A DNA stretch of 64,000 bases, taken from Amphirosellinia nigrospora. Lineage: Eukaryota; Ascomycota; Sordariomycetes; Xylariales; Xylariaceae. Under the pieces are notes generated by a model. The model had not been told where the DNA came from. It was given only the letters and a program-made list of their open reading frames with translations, and ran no database searches. Below, piece after piece: positions 12,235 through 22,312 of this stretch (within the stretch, counting starts at the first letter, position 1; each line of letters starts with the position of its first letter). Position numbers and translations under genes: made by a program. Where the stretch lies: assembly GCA_004123355.1 (NCBI GenBank), contig SCHM01000001.1, positions 4,518,001 to 4,582,000 of the forward strand. The letters run 5' to 3'.

Positions 12235-12946
12235 TTAATGAGGGTTATAGTCGGCGCAGTATAAAGACACGAGAGGGTTCTAGGAAGGTCAGAGTCGGAG
12301 ACTACGCAGATGCAGCACAATAAAACTCACCAGCGCAGTCACTTGGCAGCATACTCTCACACCGGGGCATTCGTCAATCTGATCGTCGCCTATACAAACA
12401 CGATCAGCGCCAGTTGCTCAATGCAGGCTATTTATGTGTGTACAGCAACATCGTGAGTCACGACAGACCACAAGCTTCCCCCTTGCCTCGAGAAAATTTC
12501 ACATAAAGCGCGACCCAGAGAAAGGAAAGAAAGCAGACAAAACTCACAGACAAGCCCGTTCACATCATTCGGGTTAAGATTGTACCCATAGACGGCAGCG
12601 AGGAACACGACAATGGGTAGGTCGCCTGCTACTGTGACGCGGCAGCACTGCAACGCCCCGCCGTTACCCCCTTAGACGCCGCGCACTGCGGCGACGGATG
12701 CGGCGTGTAGAGGAGAGCCGGTGGGTCAGCGTTGCCTAAGTTGCCAATAACTTAGGGGTGAGAGTGTTAATCGGGTCACATCAAATCCGCGTCAGCATTA
12801 ACGGTATGGGGACTTACGACTGATGATGGGGCCGAGCGGACCTGTCGGCGACGGGAGGAGAGGTGGGAGTGATAATATGCCCGGCCCGGCGCCCCGATGG
12901 CGAGCGGGCTCAGAAGAGCAGCAGAGACGAGGAGTGGGGAAAGCAT
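12235..12946 (-). CDS. Class I-like hydrophobin, four exons
   Basis: Small secreted amphipathic protein that coats fungal cell surfaces. Start at 12946 (MLSPLLVSAALLSPLAIGAP, a signal peptide). Exons: 12946-12818, 12735-12548, 12389-12331, 12279-12235. The introns have GTAAGT or GTGAGT donors and AG acceptors; intron 2 splits a Cys codon (phase 1). The eight cysteines appear in the hydrophobin order: PQCAAS, LQCCRV, GLVCDD, DECPG, RVCCQV, LYCADY. Spacing is about C-x12-CC-x31-C-x6-C-x5-CC-x12-C, closest to class I. The protein ends YNPH then TAA. The four exons sum to 421 nt; two extra bases, one of them in the C-run at 12667-12671, would give 140 residues plus stop. Convergent with COQ1-like; 2.3 kb from the P450. 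Confidence 0.8.
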
Positions 12947-15232
12947 TGTCGAAGTGCCTCCTTGCTTTTCAGGGCACCGATGATCCAGAATAGGTTGTAC
13001 TGTCCGAGTCCCATAAGTTAGTGAACTTTTATCAGGTTTCGTATATCGAAGCGTGGTTGCCCTACCAAGAGTTATAGATCTAGAGAACCAACGACGTCGA
13101 TATTGTGGTACGATGTAAGCAAAGGTGAAGATCGGAGATTAAAACCAGCCGAAGATGGGAGATAGCATCATCGAGTTTTAGAAACTGCTGTCTCTGGGGT
13201 TCTTATATTATTATGACCCTGAGTCTTTTGGTCTAATCATTGCAAAGCCGCTCTACTCCAACAACTTAATTCGATGCTCGTATTAATTATTAGAGTTATG
13301 TATAGGCAAGAGATGGGGGAACGTATCAAACACCAAGTATAAGAGTCTACCTAGTCTAAATGAAAATGAAGATCTGCGGCTACACTTACATCCCCGCGCG
13401 GAACATAGCCGAGTGGGCAGCCTCCCCTGCGCGTAGCCGAGATCCATATCCCAGGACCGTGGATGGGCAGGTAGTAGTGTTTTGATATTAAACGTCCGAA
13501 CCCCTGCCTCATGCATGTAATAGATTGCATTGTATAAGCGGTAATGTCTCGTACGCTGAGCCTCTTATTTGCATGGCATCAGTTGACTATTCAGCTGAAC
13601 ATCAATTACAGGCTAACCCTTGAAATTATCGTATGTCAAATCAACGAATGCATGCTACTGAGACATGCGGTGAGTCACCATTTGGAAGAACATAGCGTAC
13701 AGTAACATGTAACTCGCATTGACGCTTGACTTCCCAACAAGTTTCCACTGCTTTCTATGTACAGTAGTGTGATGTTCACTTCAAGTATCCAATCATGCGC
13801 GACGACCAAATTCCTGGCTTACAAGTAGCGGTGTTTTTATAGTCAGATCTCAAAGCCATCTGTAATAAGACAAGGTCAAAAGACACATACTTGATGAGCT
13901 CTCCTAATATGTGCGTCATGTTGACGTTGATTGGTCTCGGCTGATGGGAAATCCTCCGTGCAGCCAATGAACGAGTCGTAGACATGCATATTTTCTGATT
14001 AGAATAAGAAATCATACGACCCGTACTTCTAGGCGTATATGTGGCTGGTGACGACGTAAAATATGGATTGACTTGGGGAGCTAAAAGTGAAAATAGTTTT
14101 ATATATACTCCTAAAGAAACTATTTATGAGGCGCAAGAGACCCTCGCATCAAGGAGATGGGACTATTGGACGAGCTGGTCGCCGTTGAACAATGGCGGCG
14201 CCTTTGCGCAACGTATGTCGCGCGTCTAGAGTTAGTCGCCGACGTGTGGACTTGGTCGACGACGTGCTTACGTATCTGGGTATGCCACCTATAGGAAATG
14301 TCAGCCCACTATAGCCAAGCGGAGCAAGAAATATCTTCTGCATCTTGCCCCCAGACCGGCAGGCCTAGGAATCCTGTGAATAATCACCTCTTCTGCTGCT
14401 TATAATCATATGATAGTTTCCAACCCTGCCTATATGTGACCATCGAGATACGTGCGCAAATCCTGTTCTCCCAGAAAGGTATTCTACCCCACGACGGAAA
14501 CCCATGCTGGACCTCTCCTTGTAAATAATGGGCCGATGCCTCTGAGTAATCGCCGCGATTCGCCGCGATTCGTCACAATTCAAGACAATAGAGAGACTAC
14601 CTAGTCTAGATCCTCAAATCAGCTGGGTAAACAGAGATCTAGCCCGACTATCGCATTACCTCGGGCCGGCTGTGATACCTTCCGTTATGAGCAAGGACAT
14701 TTGCAGGTAACTATGTTGAAGCCTATTCAAGATTACGTCGTGCTCATCTCCTGCATTCTCCCAGATGTGCTGCCCTTTGTACTAGACTCGCTGTCTCTTG
14801 AACCACGTCTTAAAACAAAATAATGTAAATCATAAATAAAAATTTTCCCCTTGATCGCTTGTCCAGGGTTGACGATTGGCGCAAACTATAGTCTACGGTT
14901 ACATAATTTCTTTGGTTTGCTTACACCACGCGGCAAGGAGTGACACAGACACTCGTCGAACTACCATGCCTCGCCTCATAATGAACTATTGAAGTCAGCA
15001 AACAAGACTAACGCCGGTGTTACTCTCCCCTTGCCTTCTCGAACATTACTACAACAAATTTTGGTGAAATGACAACAAGCAACAGCAACGAAGGTCTAGA
15101 AGCCCGACGTAGAACAGTTAAATAACTTGGATAGTATAGCTCGATGGATATGAAGAGATCCTGGGTAATGATCAAGGTTTTTCATTATTCGAATACAAAG
15201 GTCACGTCCTCGTCGTCACGTCTTCCTAAACC
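12947..15232. other. Long intergenic stretch between hydrophobin and P450
   Basis: Contains the promoter sides of the minus-strand hydrophobin (12947 onward) and the plus-strand P450 (before 15233). Scattered open frames under 80 codons have no recognisable motif or signal peptide. No transposon ends or tandem repeats stood out. Confidence 0.4.
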
Positions 15233-17133
15233 ATGACCTCTATATCCGGGGCTATTTTCATGATTGCCCCTAATGTACTGGGGGTAGCATGCATAACAGC
15301 TCTCGTCATCACGTCTCTAAACCTAATCCGTCGCTTGTTCTCAAATGCTTCGTTACCAGCCAACCTGCCATGGGCTGGCGTGGGGGAGCATAATAACAGT
15401 CTCGGTAGAGTCAAGGCCAACTTGACAAGCTTCTTCCACCTCGCGGGGCTCCTAGATGAGGCTATACAAAGGTCAGTTAGCCAGCCAAGTTCAAACCTTA
15501 CTCAAGGCGACCAGCACGCTAACCTTCAGATAAGTATTCTAAGAACAACCAGACATATGTCCTACCCTACTTCATCAACGGGCCACAAGTGATCCTTCCC
15601 CCCTCTCAGATTCCCTGGCTACTGGAGCAGCCGGACGACGTGCTGAGCCAAGAGCACGTCAACCGGCAGTTCCTACAGTCCAAGTACGCTTTCTTCCACG
15701 CGAACAAGGTCGAAGACCCGGTGCATCCGGAGATCATCCAGCACCAGCTCACCAAGAAGCTCGGGGCTTCGCTGGCGACATCGTCGACGAGACACGCGCC
15801 GTGCTGGGAGATTGCTGGGGCACGGACACGGAACAATGGCGTGAGGTGAAAGTATACGACACGATGCTCGTCGTCATCGCGAGGCTTGTCATCCGTGTCT
15901 TCATGGGCCCCGAGTTTTGTCGCAACGAGACGTTCGTGTCCATCTGCAGCCGCTTTATCCGTCAAGTGGCCATCGCCGCTGCCGCTATTAGTCTATTCCC
16001 TGGGTTTCTCAGACCGTAAGTGATTCGCCTCGTACCTTTTTTTGATCGTGCTGCCAGGGGCTGTGGAATTTAGTGCCTCGCCCTATGTGACGAGAAGCAA
16101 GCACTAACATGCAGACATGCAGGATTGTCGGCCCGGTCTTCTCGACATTCGACTATATTCTATATCGTCGCTGTAGAAGCTTTCTTCTGCCCATCATCCG
16201 TGAACGACTAGGCCGATTGAGGAACCCAGACACAAAGAAACTCCCCTTGAAGATCCAAAAGTACACGTACGTAGTAGTGACTCAATTCAAGCAAATTGAT
16301 TTTTCAAAATTCTCTTCGCCAACTGATAGATGCCCAGAACGATTACATACAATGGTCCATCGACCACGCGATTGCCAAACCTGTCGTGAACCCGTCGAGC
16401 TTGACCCCTACGTGATTTCGGCTCGGTTCTCCGTCATGGCCTTCGCCGCAATCCAATCGTCCGTGATAACGCTAACCAACACGATCTTTGACCTAGCCTC
16501 CTCGTCCGAGTGTGCGGAGTCTCTGGCTTCGATGCGCGAGGAGGTCGTTTGTGAGACCGAGGCAGCGCATCAACCTAAAAACTGGTCGAAGACGGTCCTG
16601 TCGCGAATGAGGCACGTCGACTCGGCGCTGCGCGAGAGCCTGCGCCTCAACGGCTTCATCGAGCGCGGCATCATGAAAATGGTGGTGGCGCCCGAGGGCG
16701 TCACGCTCCCCGATGGCTCCCACATCCCGCGCGGCACCAAGGTCGGCGTCTCCGGATATAGCATCCATCGCGACGAAGGGAACTACCCCGACGCATTACG
16801 GTACGATGCCTTCCGCTTCGTCCGAGGCCGGGAACCGGGGGCAGGAGGGGAGAAGAGGCCTCAGGGACTCATCAACACGGGTGTGGACTTCGTGGGTTTT
16901 AGTCATGGGTCACATTCCTGGTAAGTTGTTCCTCGATCACTTGGTCGCCCAGGGGAGGTGACAGGTATCTATCTGTATTTGAACTAATAGTTAAATTGTA
17001 TAGCCCCGGTCGCTTCTTCGCGACGAATCAACTAAAGATCGCCCTGGGTCACATCGCATTGCTTTATGAAATTGAACCGATCCCCGAGCGGCCAGTAAAT
17101 AAGTGGTTTTTTGGGCATATTGCGCCCCTCTGA
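15233..17133 (+). CDS. Microsomal cytochrome P450 monooxygenase
   Basis: Heme-thiolate monooxygenase, ER-anchored, needing a P450 reductase. Start at 15233; an N-terminal membrane anchor spans about residues 5-35 (GVACITALVITSLNLIRRLF). Then VILPPSQIPWLLEQPDDVLS, a fungal P450 element, and ALRESLRLNGF with the ExxR of helix K, PDGSHIPRGTKVGVS, FRFVRGRE, and the heme loop FSHGSHSCPGRFFA whose Cys codon is split by an intron (donor after 16920, acceptor near 17003). Helix I reads FAAIQSSVITLTN and lacks the usual AGxxT. The overall look is that of fungal secondary-metabolism P450s, but I cannot fix a CYP family or substrate. Other introns lie near 15474, 16017 and 16270. Frame shifts near 15780 and 16395 lack splice sites. 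Convergent with the peroxidase gene 168 bp away. Confidence 0.85.
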
Positions 17134-17300
17134 CCGAGACGCTGAGAGTGCGGCGCAGGAAAACTTCAAATTAGGATTTACAAGTACGCCGCGATGCGAA
17201 GAAGTATGGGGGAACAGATGAGGATAGCTCATCATAAAATAATGTAGGTTGTGACTATTGTGAATTGAAATTGTATTATAATGCAAGAATATGAAATGAA

Positions 17301-19050
17301 TCAAAGTGCCATATTACTTTGCTTAGCCCCAGGATAACGAGCCAGCAAAGCCGAATTCAGATCCGTTCCTCCGTACGTCAGATCCCTGAAGGCGGGACAC
17401 GACAAGCTCACTAGTGGGGCCACGACAACTTTATTGACGAGGTCTACCGCGGGCTGGAGGAGGCTGACGATGGTTGACAGGCTGTTTGGCGCAAACGTCT
17501 TGAGCACGGTCAGAGAGAAGCAGACGAGATTGTTTCCCTGCAGGAGCGAGGTGGAATTGAGCACACCACCCGTGACGTCCGCAATGTTAATCCCGGCGAA
17601 GGTATTCACCTTGCCCTGGTTTCCACCGATGCTGAGTAGAGCAGGGTATTTGAGGGCCCAGGCCACGAGGTCGACGTTGTAATCGACGAGGCCGTAGTCC
17701 AAAGCTCTGCGGTACCAGTTGTCGGGGATGCGCTCGTATCCCTCTGTGTAGACGTGTTGGCCATTCACGGTGGTGACACCGAAGAAACTGCAGAGAACCT
17801 CTTTCGCTAATAGACTGTTAATACGATGTACGGGCGTAGAAGGAAATGAAGAGAAAAGGTTGAGAAGTGGTGGTGAACATACTCATGTGACCGCCGAGAG
17901 GATAGTCCGCCGAGTGGTTGCTCAAAAAGCGACCCATAAAGGCGAAGCCGGCATTGCGGGCGATCGTTCCAGAATAAGGGCCGTAATAAAACGTCGGGTT
18001 GGTGGCAATGCTCTCTTGGAAGCGTGAATTCGCAAAGTCGGCCAAGTCGTCCATTGAAATATATCCATCATCAGCATAGCTGAGCAGCCTCTCAAATATG
18101 GTCATATTCATCGTGTGCGAGTTGCCGGTGTTGTAGAGGTCGTTCCGCGTGGGCGACGAGTCAGATTCGATGATATTGTGACTACCGATGAGCCCTCTCG
18201 GGGTCCCAACAGTCCGAGGAGATTTCCAAGAATGTTGCTCGATTTTGAGGACACTCCTCCAATAGAGAACCCGGGTTCAACGACACAGGGTTCCCTACGA
18301 ATGCCGTTGCTATAGCGGAAAGCAATGTGATGAGGTCAATACCCATTCCATAGACTATCGCCATGTTAGTAGACAACCTCACCCCCTTTGCATTCCATTG
18401 CACCGCTTACCGGTATTAACTGGGTCGAGGATGTCCATCCACTATTGTCAAGTCAGATCGTTTCGAGTAAACGTCAGGTCCGGTAGAACATACCCCCACA
18501 ATGCCATCACGCGAAATGTAGCCGTGGTTCGCTAGAGCATTGAGACCCGGACATGGCCCACGTACGTCACCATTCTGGAAGTTTGGTGCTTTCCATGCGT
18601 GTGTCCCGGACACTACCAAATCATATGTCAGCCTGGTGTTCCAGACAGCAATCACGCCTTGATTCATGTTGAGTGTTTGCTAACCATTGATAGGAGTGGT
18701 CAAGGGATCGAACAACAATCTCTTCTCCTTCAACCGAACCAAGTGTTCACGTAATTCGTCGATCGACCTCTCTGTAGCGAAAGCCAGCGATGGATCGCGC
18801 TGTACGAGTTTTGCAATATTTTCGACTGTCGGAAACGCAGATGTGGCCGCGATGGCTCCATGAAGGGGATGATGAAGCGCATTTTTAATGAGTGTTTCCA
18901 ATCCCTTCCGTTTCCTTTGGGGATGGTGAAGATAGCCGGCGAATTGTACTCGGGAAGAAATAGCAGTGTCGAGCTATCAACAAGCCTGCTGCTGTACTCG
19001 AGATATGTCAAAGATGAAGCCGAAGGGCTCATATATAATAAAAACAACAA
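17301..19050 (-). CDS. Heme-thiolate peroxidase (Peroxidase_2 / chloroperoxidase-unspecific peroxygenase family)
   Basis: Members are extracellular or vesicular heme enzymes with a proximal cysteine; some halogenate, others insert oxygen from peroxide. The hallmark is near 18570-18490: APNFQNGDVRGPCPGLNALA then NHGYISRDG, with the axial Cys in PCPGLN. After further short exons come SDSSPTRNDLYNTGNSHTMN, FERLLSYADDGYISMDDLAD and FYYGPYSGTIARNAGFAFMG, then the C-terminal piece VNGQHVYTEGYERIPDNWYR ending at 17301. At least four introns interrupt it. The N-terminus is uncertain: two frames overlap at 18730-19050, and the frame giving HHPQRKRKGLETLIKNALHH and DELREHLVRLKEKRLLFDPL carries the conserved part but shows no in-frame ATG. 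I use 19050 as the outer limit. Confidence 0.78.
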
Positions 19051-19188
19051 CAGGAACTAGATTAACGAGCGATGCGACAATGTCGAAGTCAAATGTATGA
19101 ACTATTACAAGCAAAAGTTGCCCCCGGAGCTCTGAGATCTTCCCCGTCTGGCGGTTGAGCTATTATACACTGGTTCACAGATCTAAAT

Positions 19189-19314
19189 GAGCGACGGATC
19201 AGGCCCGGCTTGCGAGGCGTCAAGAGCAAACTCTAACTCATAGCCCGAAACGAGCGAGGGATTAAGCCTGACCTTATGAGGCATCGAGGGCAAACCTAGC
19301 GTAGAAGCTATCTC
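19189..19314. repeat. Two-copy degenerate tandem repeat, unit about 63 bp
   Basis: A segment starting GAGCGACGGATCAGGCCCGG at 19189 is followed 63 bases later (19252) by a related segment starting GAGCGAGGGATTAAGCCTGA. Over the first ~47 bases the copies differ at about a dozen sites, most of them C-to-T or G-to-A in the second copy, the direction made by repeat-induced point mutation. Confidence 0.5.
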
Positions 19315-19498
19315 GTGGCCGGATTACCTAGCATTACTGATATAGTTAGTCAGTTCGTGCCGGGTGCGGACTATGTAAACATCCTGCCCCTGATCCGTCC
19401 CATCGGGCCAATAAGAATGTTGGTGATCTACGATGCCCCGGTTCCTCCACACTAACGGTTACCAGTATCATGCATGCGAAATTTGTGCTACGACGCCT

Positions 19499-19522
19499 CT
19501 TGGCCAGAGCGGCCTGGCCAAG
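19499..19522. repeat. Perfect 9-bp inverted repeat (hairpin)
   Basis: CTTGGCCAG and CTGGCCAAG face each other across a 6-base spacer. Stable as a hairpin, but with no T-tract or neighbouring gene end that would give it a known function. Confidence 0.7.
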
Positions 19523-21375
19523 AAATCACGCCATGCTAAAGACTTCACAGACAACTACTTCGAAAACTAAATAAAACAGCTATATAGAACCTTGATACTC
19601 TTCCCTGTTTCCCTAGATTTAACTCGGTTCTATCGTTAATAGTCGAGTTTATGAGGCTGATTCTATTGACTGCTGACTCGGGAGTACATCGAGCGGGGTG
19701 ATAAACTGTGCTTTGGAGGAAATAAAAGTAGCAGATAATACTTAGGAATACTTGAATTCGGGTTTGATTGGGTATATTGAGTGATAGCATGCAGCCGGGT
19801 GGCTTTGTCTTGGCTGATGTAGCTGCAGCCTACGCACTGCACATAACCGTTGTGGATAGTACCTTAGATCGTGCATTACTCCCAGCTTTTTATAAACTCG
19901 ATAAAATAGGATACAAAAATGAAATGTCACAGCAAACCATGCACCTTGCCTAAGCTCACTGACTACGACTGTATAGATATAGTACTTATTTCAATGCGCG
20001 TAGGATCAATAGTCGCCGTCACGAACGCCCCAACAACAATTGATGACCTTTTTGTTTTCAAGGCTGATAGACTCTGACAATGACATTCCAGTATCACGAT
20101 GGGGCCGAGCTTGTACGGTGGGCTGACTCGTCCGACGAATCGGCCGACGCCTAGCCGGGGCTTAATGGGTTATCTGCGTCGCCGTGAAGCTATTTTGCAT
20201 ATCGTGTCATTCACTTCACCGGACATTTAGTTAGTAGGTTAGTCTTAGGTATCATAACCTTGAAGGAGGCAAGCAATAGGCTTTGGGCTTGAGGTGACGA
20301 ACACCTTGTATAGCTCCGCTTTTCCCATGAGAATTTTCCACTTACGTGGAAAGATGGCATATGGTCATCGTTCATAAACTTAAGAGGGGTGAGGACCTAA
20401 GTACCGTCACCAAAAGCCAACAAAGACAGGTGATGAGTGACGGAAAATATGTTACCGACATAGATTGCCTGCCACCGAGTCCTCTGTTATTTCCAGGTCG
20501 TTCGGGGATGAATCTAAAACCAGACATGTAACACGCAGAGATGTTCCGATTGACACATGTATGGGTTGCACAGATAATGTAGTTAAGAAGTGTTTATTGC
20601 GATCATAACTTGTGTCCGCCATCAAGCAGAATGTTTTAAAATATGAAATGAGTCGTTGACAATAAATCAGAACAAAGTCGTGCAACTCAGATTATCCGTC
20701 TCCTAGTGGTTTGGAAGAGGTGAAGCTCATCATTCTTCCAAGTCGTGAGGGGGTATTATTAATTCATCGTAGTTTTCCCCTCAGGTCTACTACCTGTACT
20801 CTTCCCTTGGTTTGCGATTCTCCGCTGAAATTCTACACGTATATGATTGTTATTTGCGCATTCTCCGCATCGCTTGTATGTCGCTTGAAGCCTTATCATG
20901 GCTCTTGTATGTACATATATCCCTGCTTAGAATGTGTAATAGGACAGAGGACAATCACTGTAAAGCGATAGATCCAATGATACTCCCTATGGACGACTGG
21001 TAGTCGACTGGTAGTACCCAAATTGTTCGTACATCGTACATTATGCTGAGCCCGCATATCCAGATATGCGATCTCGTGTTCATTCTCGTATCGCATCTAA
21101 AAAGGTGGCGACTACCCGAGACTCCGTATGATTTCCTATAGCATGCCCTCCAATAGGATACTAGAACGGAATGTATGCGAAATATACTAGAAAAGTCGCT
21201 ACTCCATATATGAACTTCACTCTCCGGGGCAATCCCCTCTGTAGAAATCTTCGTGGATCATACCCGGCATTGAGTATAGCGTGACCCGCGAAGTCTAAAA
21301 TACGGAAGATACTAGCAAGGGAATGAGCATTTTGCTATCTCCGTAACCGTAGTTAGATGGGCAAAATCAGGCAAC

Positions 21376-22312
21376 TTACAGATTTATCAAAAAAATGCCA
21401 AAGCCAAATCTCGGAAGAACGCCCTCATTTCTCCTTCCAAGCACGGTTGAACGGGCCGTATAGGCAACTGGAGGTATGCGTAATATGGTCAAGAGAAGCT
21501 CCGTGAAGAGGAGCCTAGCATACTTGCGCTCGTTGTTGGTACAGATACGGAAGATGAAAACTACCACCGATATCATGGCTAGCACAAAGTCGATCTAGAC
21601 ATAAAATAAGCAAAGTGTTCAGGGGAAATGGTAGAGAGAAGAAAGAGACGTACACTAGAGGGAATCAAGACGCCCGGCTGGTGTTTGTAGCGAGTCCATC
21701 CTAAGATAGCCCCAAGAACGCCTATACCGAACTGCAAGAAAGCCATGACAGACCAGGTTAAGAGCACAACTCGCCGCCTAGCGCGACATCTTGCATGCAG
21801 ACGATCAACGCCATCATCCTGGCCATTGTTCACGACAGGCCAATTACAGAATTGACATATGTAGCCCTCGTCGCCATTGACAGTTTGGATGACTGGCCAG
21901 GGATTGATGTGATAATCTACGGTGATGCGGTTACTCCAGCAGCGGAAACATACAGACCGCCACGAAAAGGCGTCTGTATTATTGTCGACAACAAGACGAT
22001 CAAGCCCGGGGTAGACAGACACTCGTAACAACATGCAGTCAGAGCTAGGCTAGCCAAGCCATTGCGAATGAAGAGTCGGCGGATGAGGTCTGGCGTGATC
22101 ACATGATAGTAGAGCCCACTAGTCCGTCTTAGTTGTAAAAGACTCTCGAGATCTAGATGAGCAATGATAAGATAGTGAAGTTCCAGGGGCAGACCGAGTA
22201 GATCGCTGGTTGAAGCAGGTTTGGGATGAAGATGCGGCTGTGAACTATTAAGGTGATGAGATCCTTGACCGTTGTGAATGCTCAACTCGTAGCCCGGGTT
22301 ATAAGGGGGCAT
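21376..22312 (-). CDS. F-box protein with CxxC pairs and membrane segments
   Basis: An F-box recruits targets to SCF ubiquitin ligases through Skp1. I chose the ATG at about 22312 (MPPYNPGYELSIHNGQG); an upstream one at 22408 is possible. The F-box is LLGLPLELHYLIIAHLDLES then LLQLRRTSGLYYHVITPDLI. After a one-base frame break near 22005 the frame continues with CFRCW and CQFCNW, two CxxC pairs that could bind zinc, then a hydrophobic stretch (VVLLTWSVMAFLQFGIGVLG). An intron from 21653 (GTACGT) to about 21595 leads to VLAMISVVVFIFRICTNNER and a second hydrophobic stretch, ending GIFLINL at about 21376. The arrangement matches a family of fungal F-box proteins with a C-terminal membrane part; the target is unknown. 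Confidence 0.65.

Larger units (their letters stand above)
19051..21375. other. Intergenic stretch, no recognised gene
   Basis: Open frames here are all below 90 codons and show no conserved motif. The stretch contains the degenerate tandem repeat and the hairpin listed separately. It holds the upstream side of the peroxidase gene and the 3' flank of the F-box gene. Confidence 0.4.

Noticed and set aside
17818-18111. YADD motif that might suggest a reverse transcriptase
   Set aside because: It is part of FERLLSYADDGYISMDDLAD in the heme-thiolate peroxidase; no other reverse-transcriptase motif is near.
12235-19050. A complete biosynthetic gene cluster around the P450
   Set aside because: No backbone synthase is visible, and the nearest regulator (3974-6893) and ABC transporter are separated from it by housekeeping genes.
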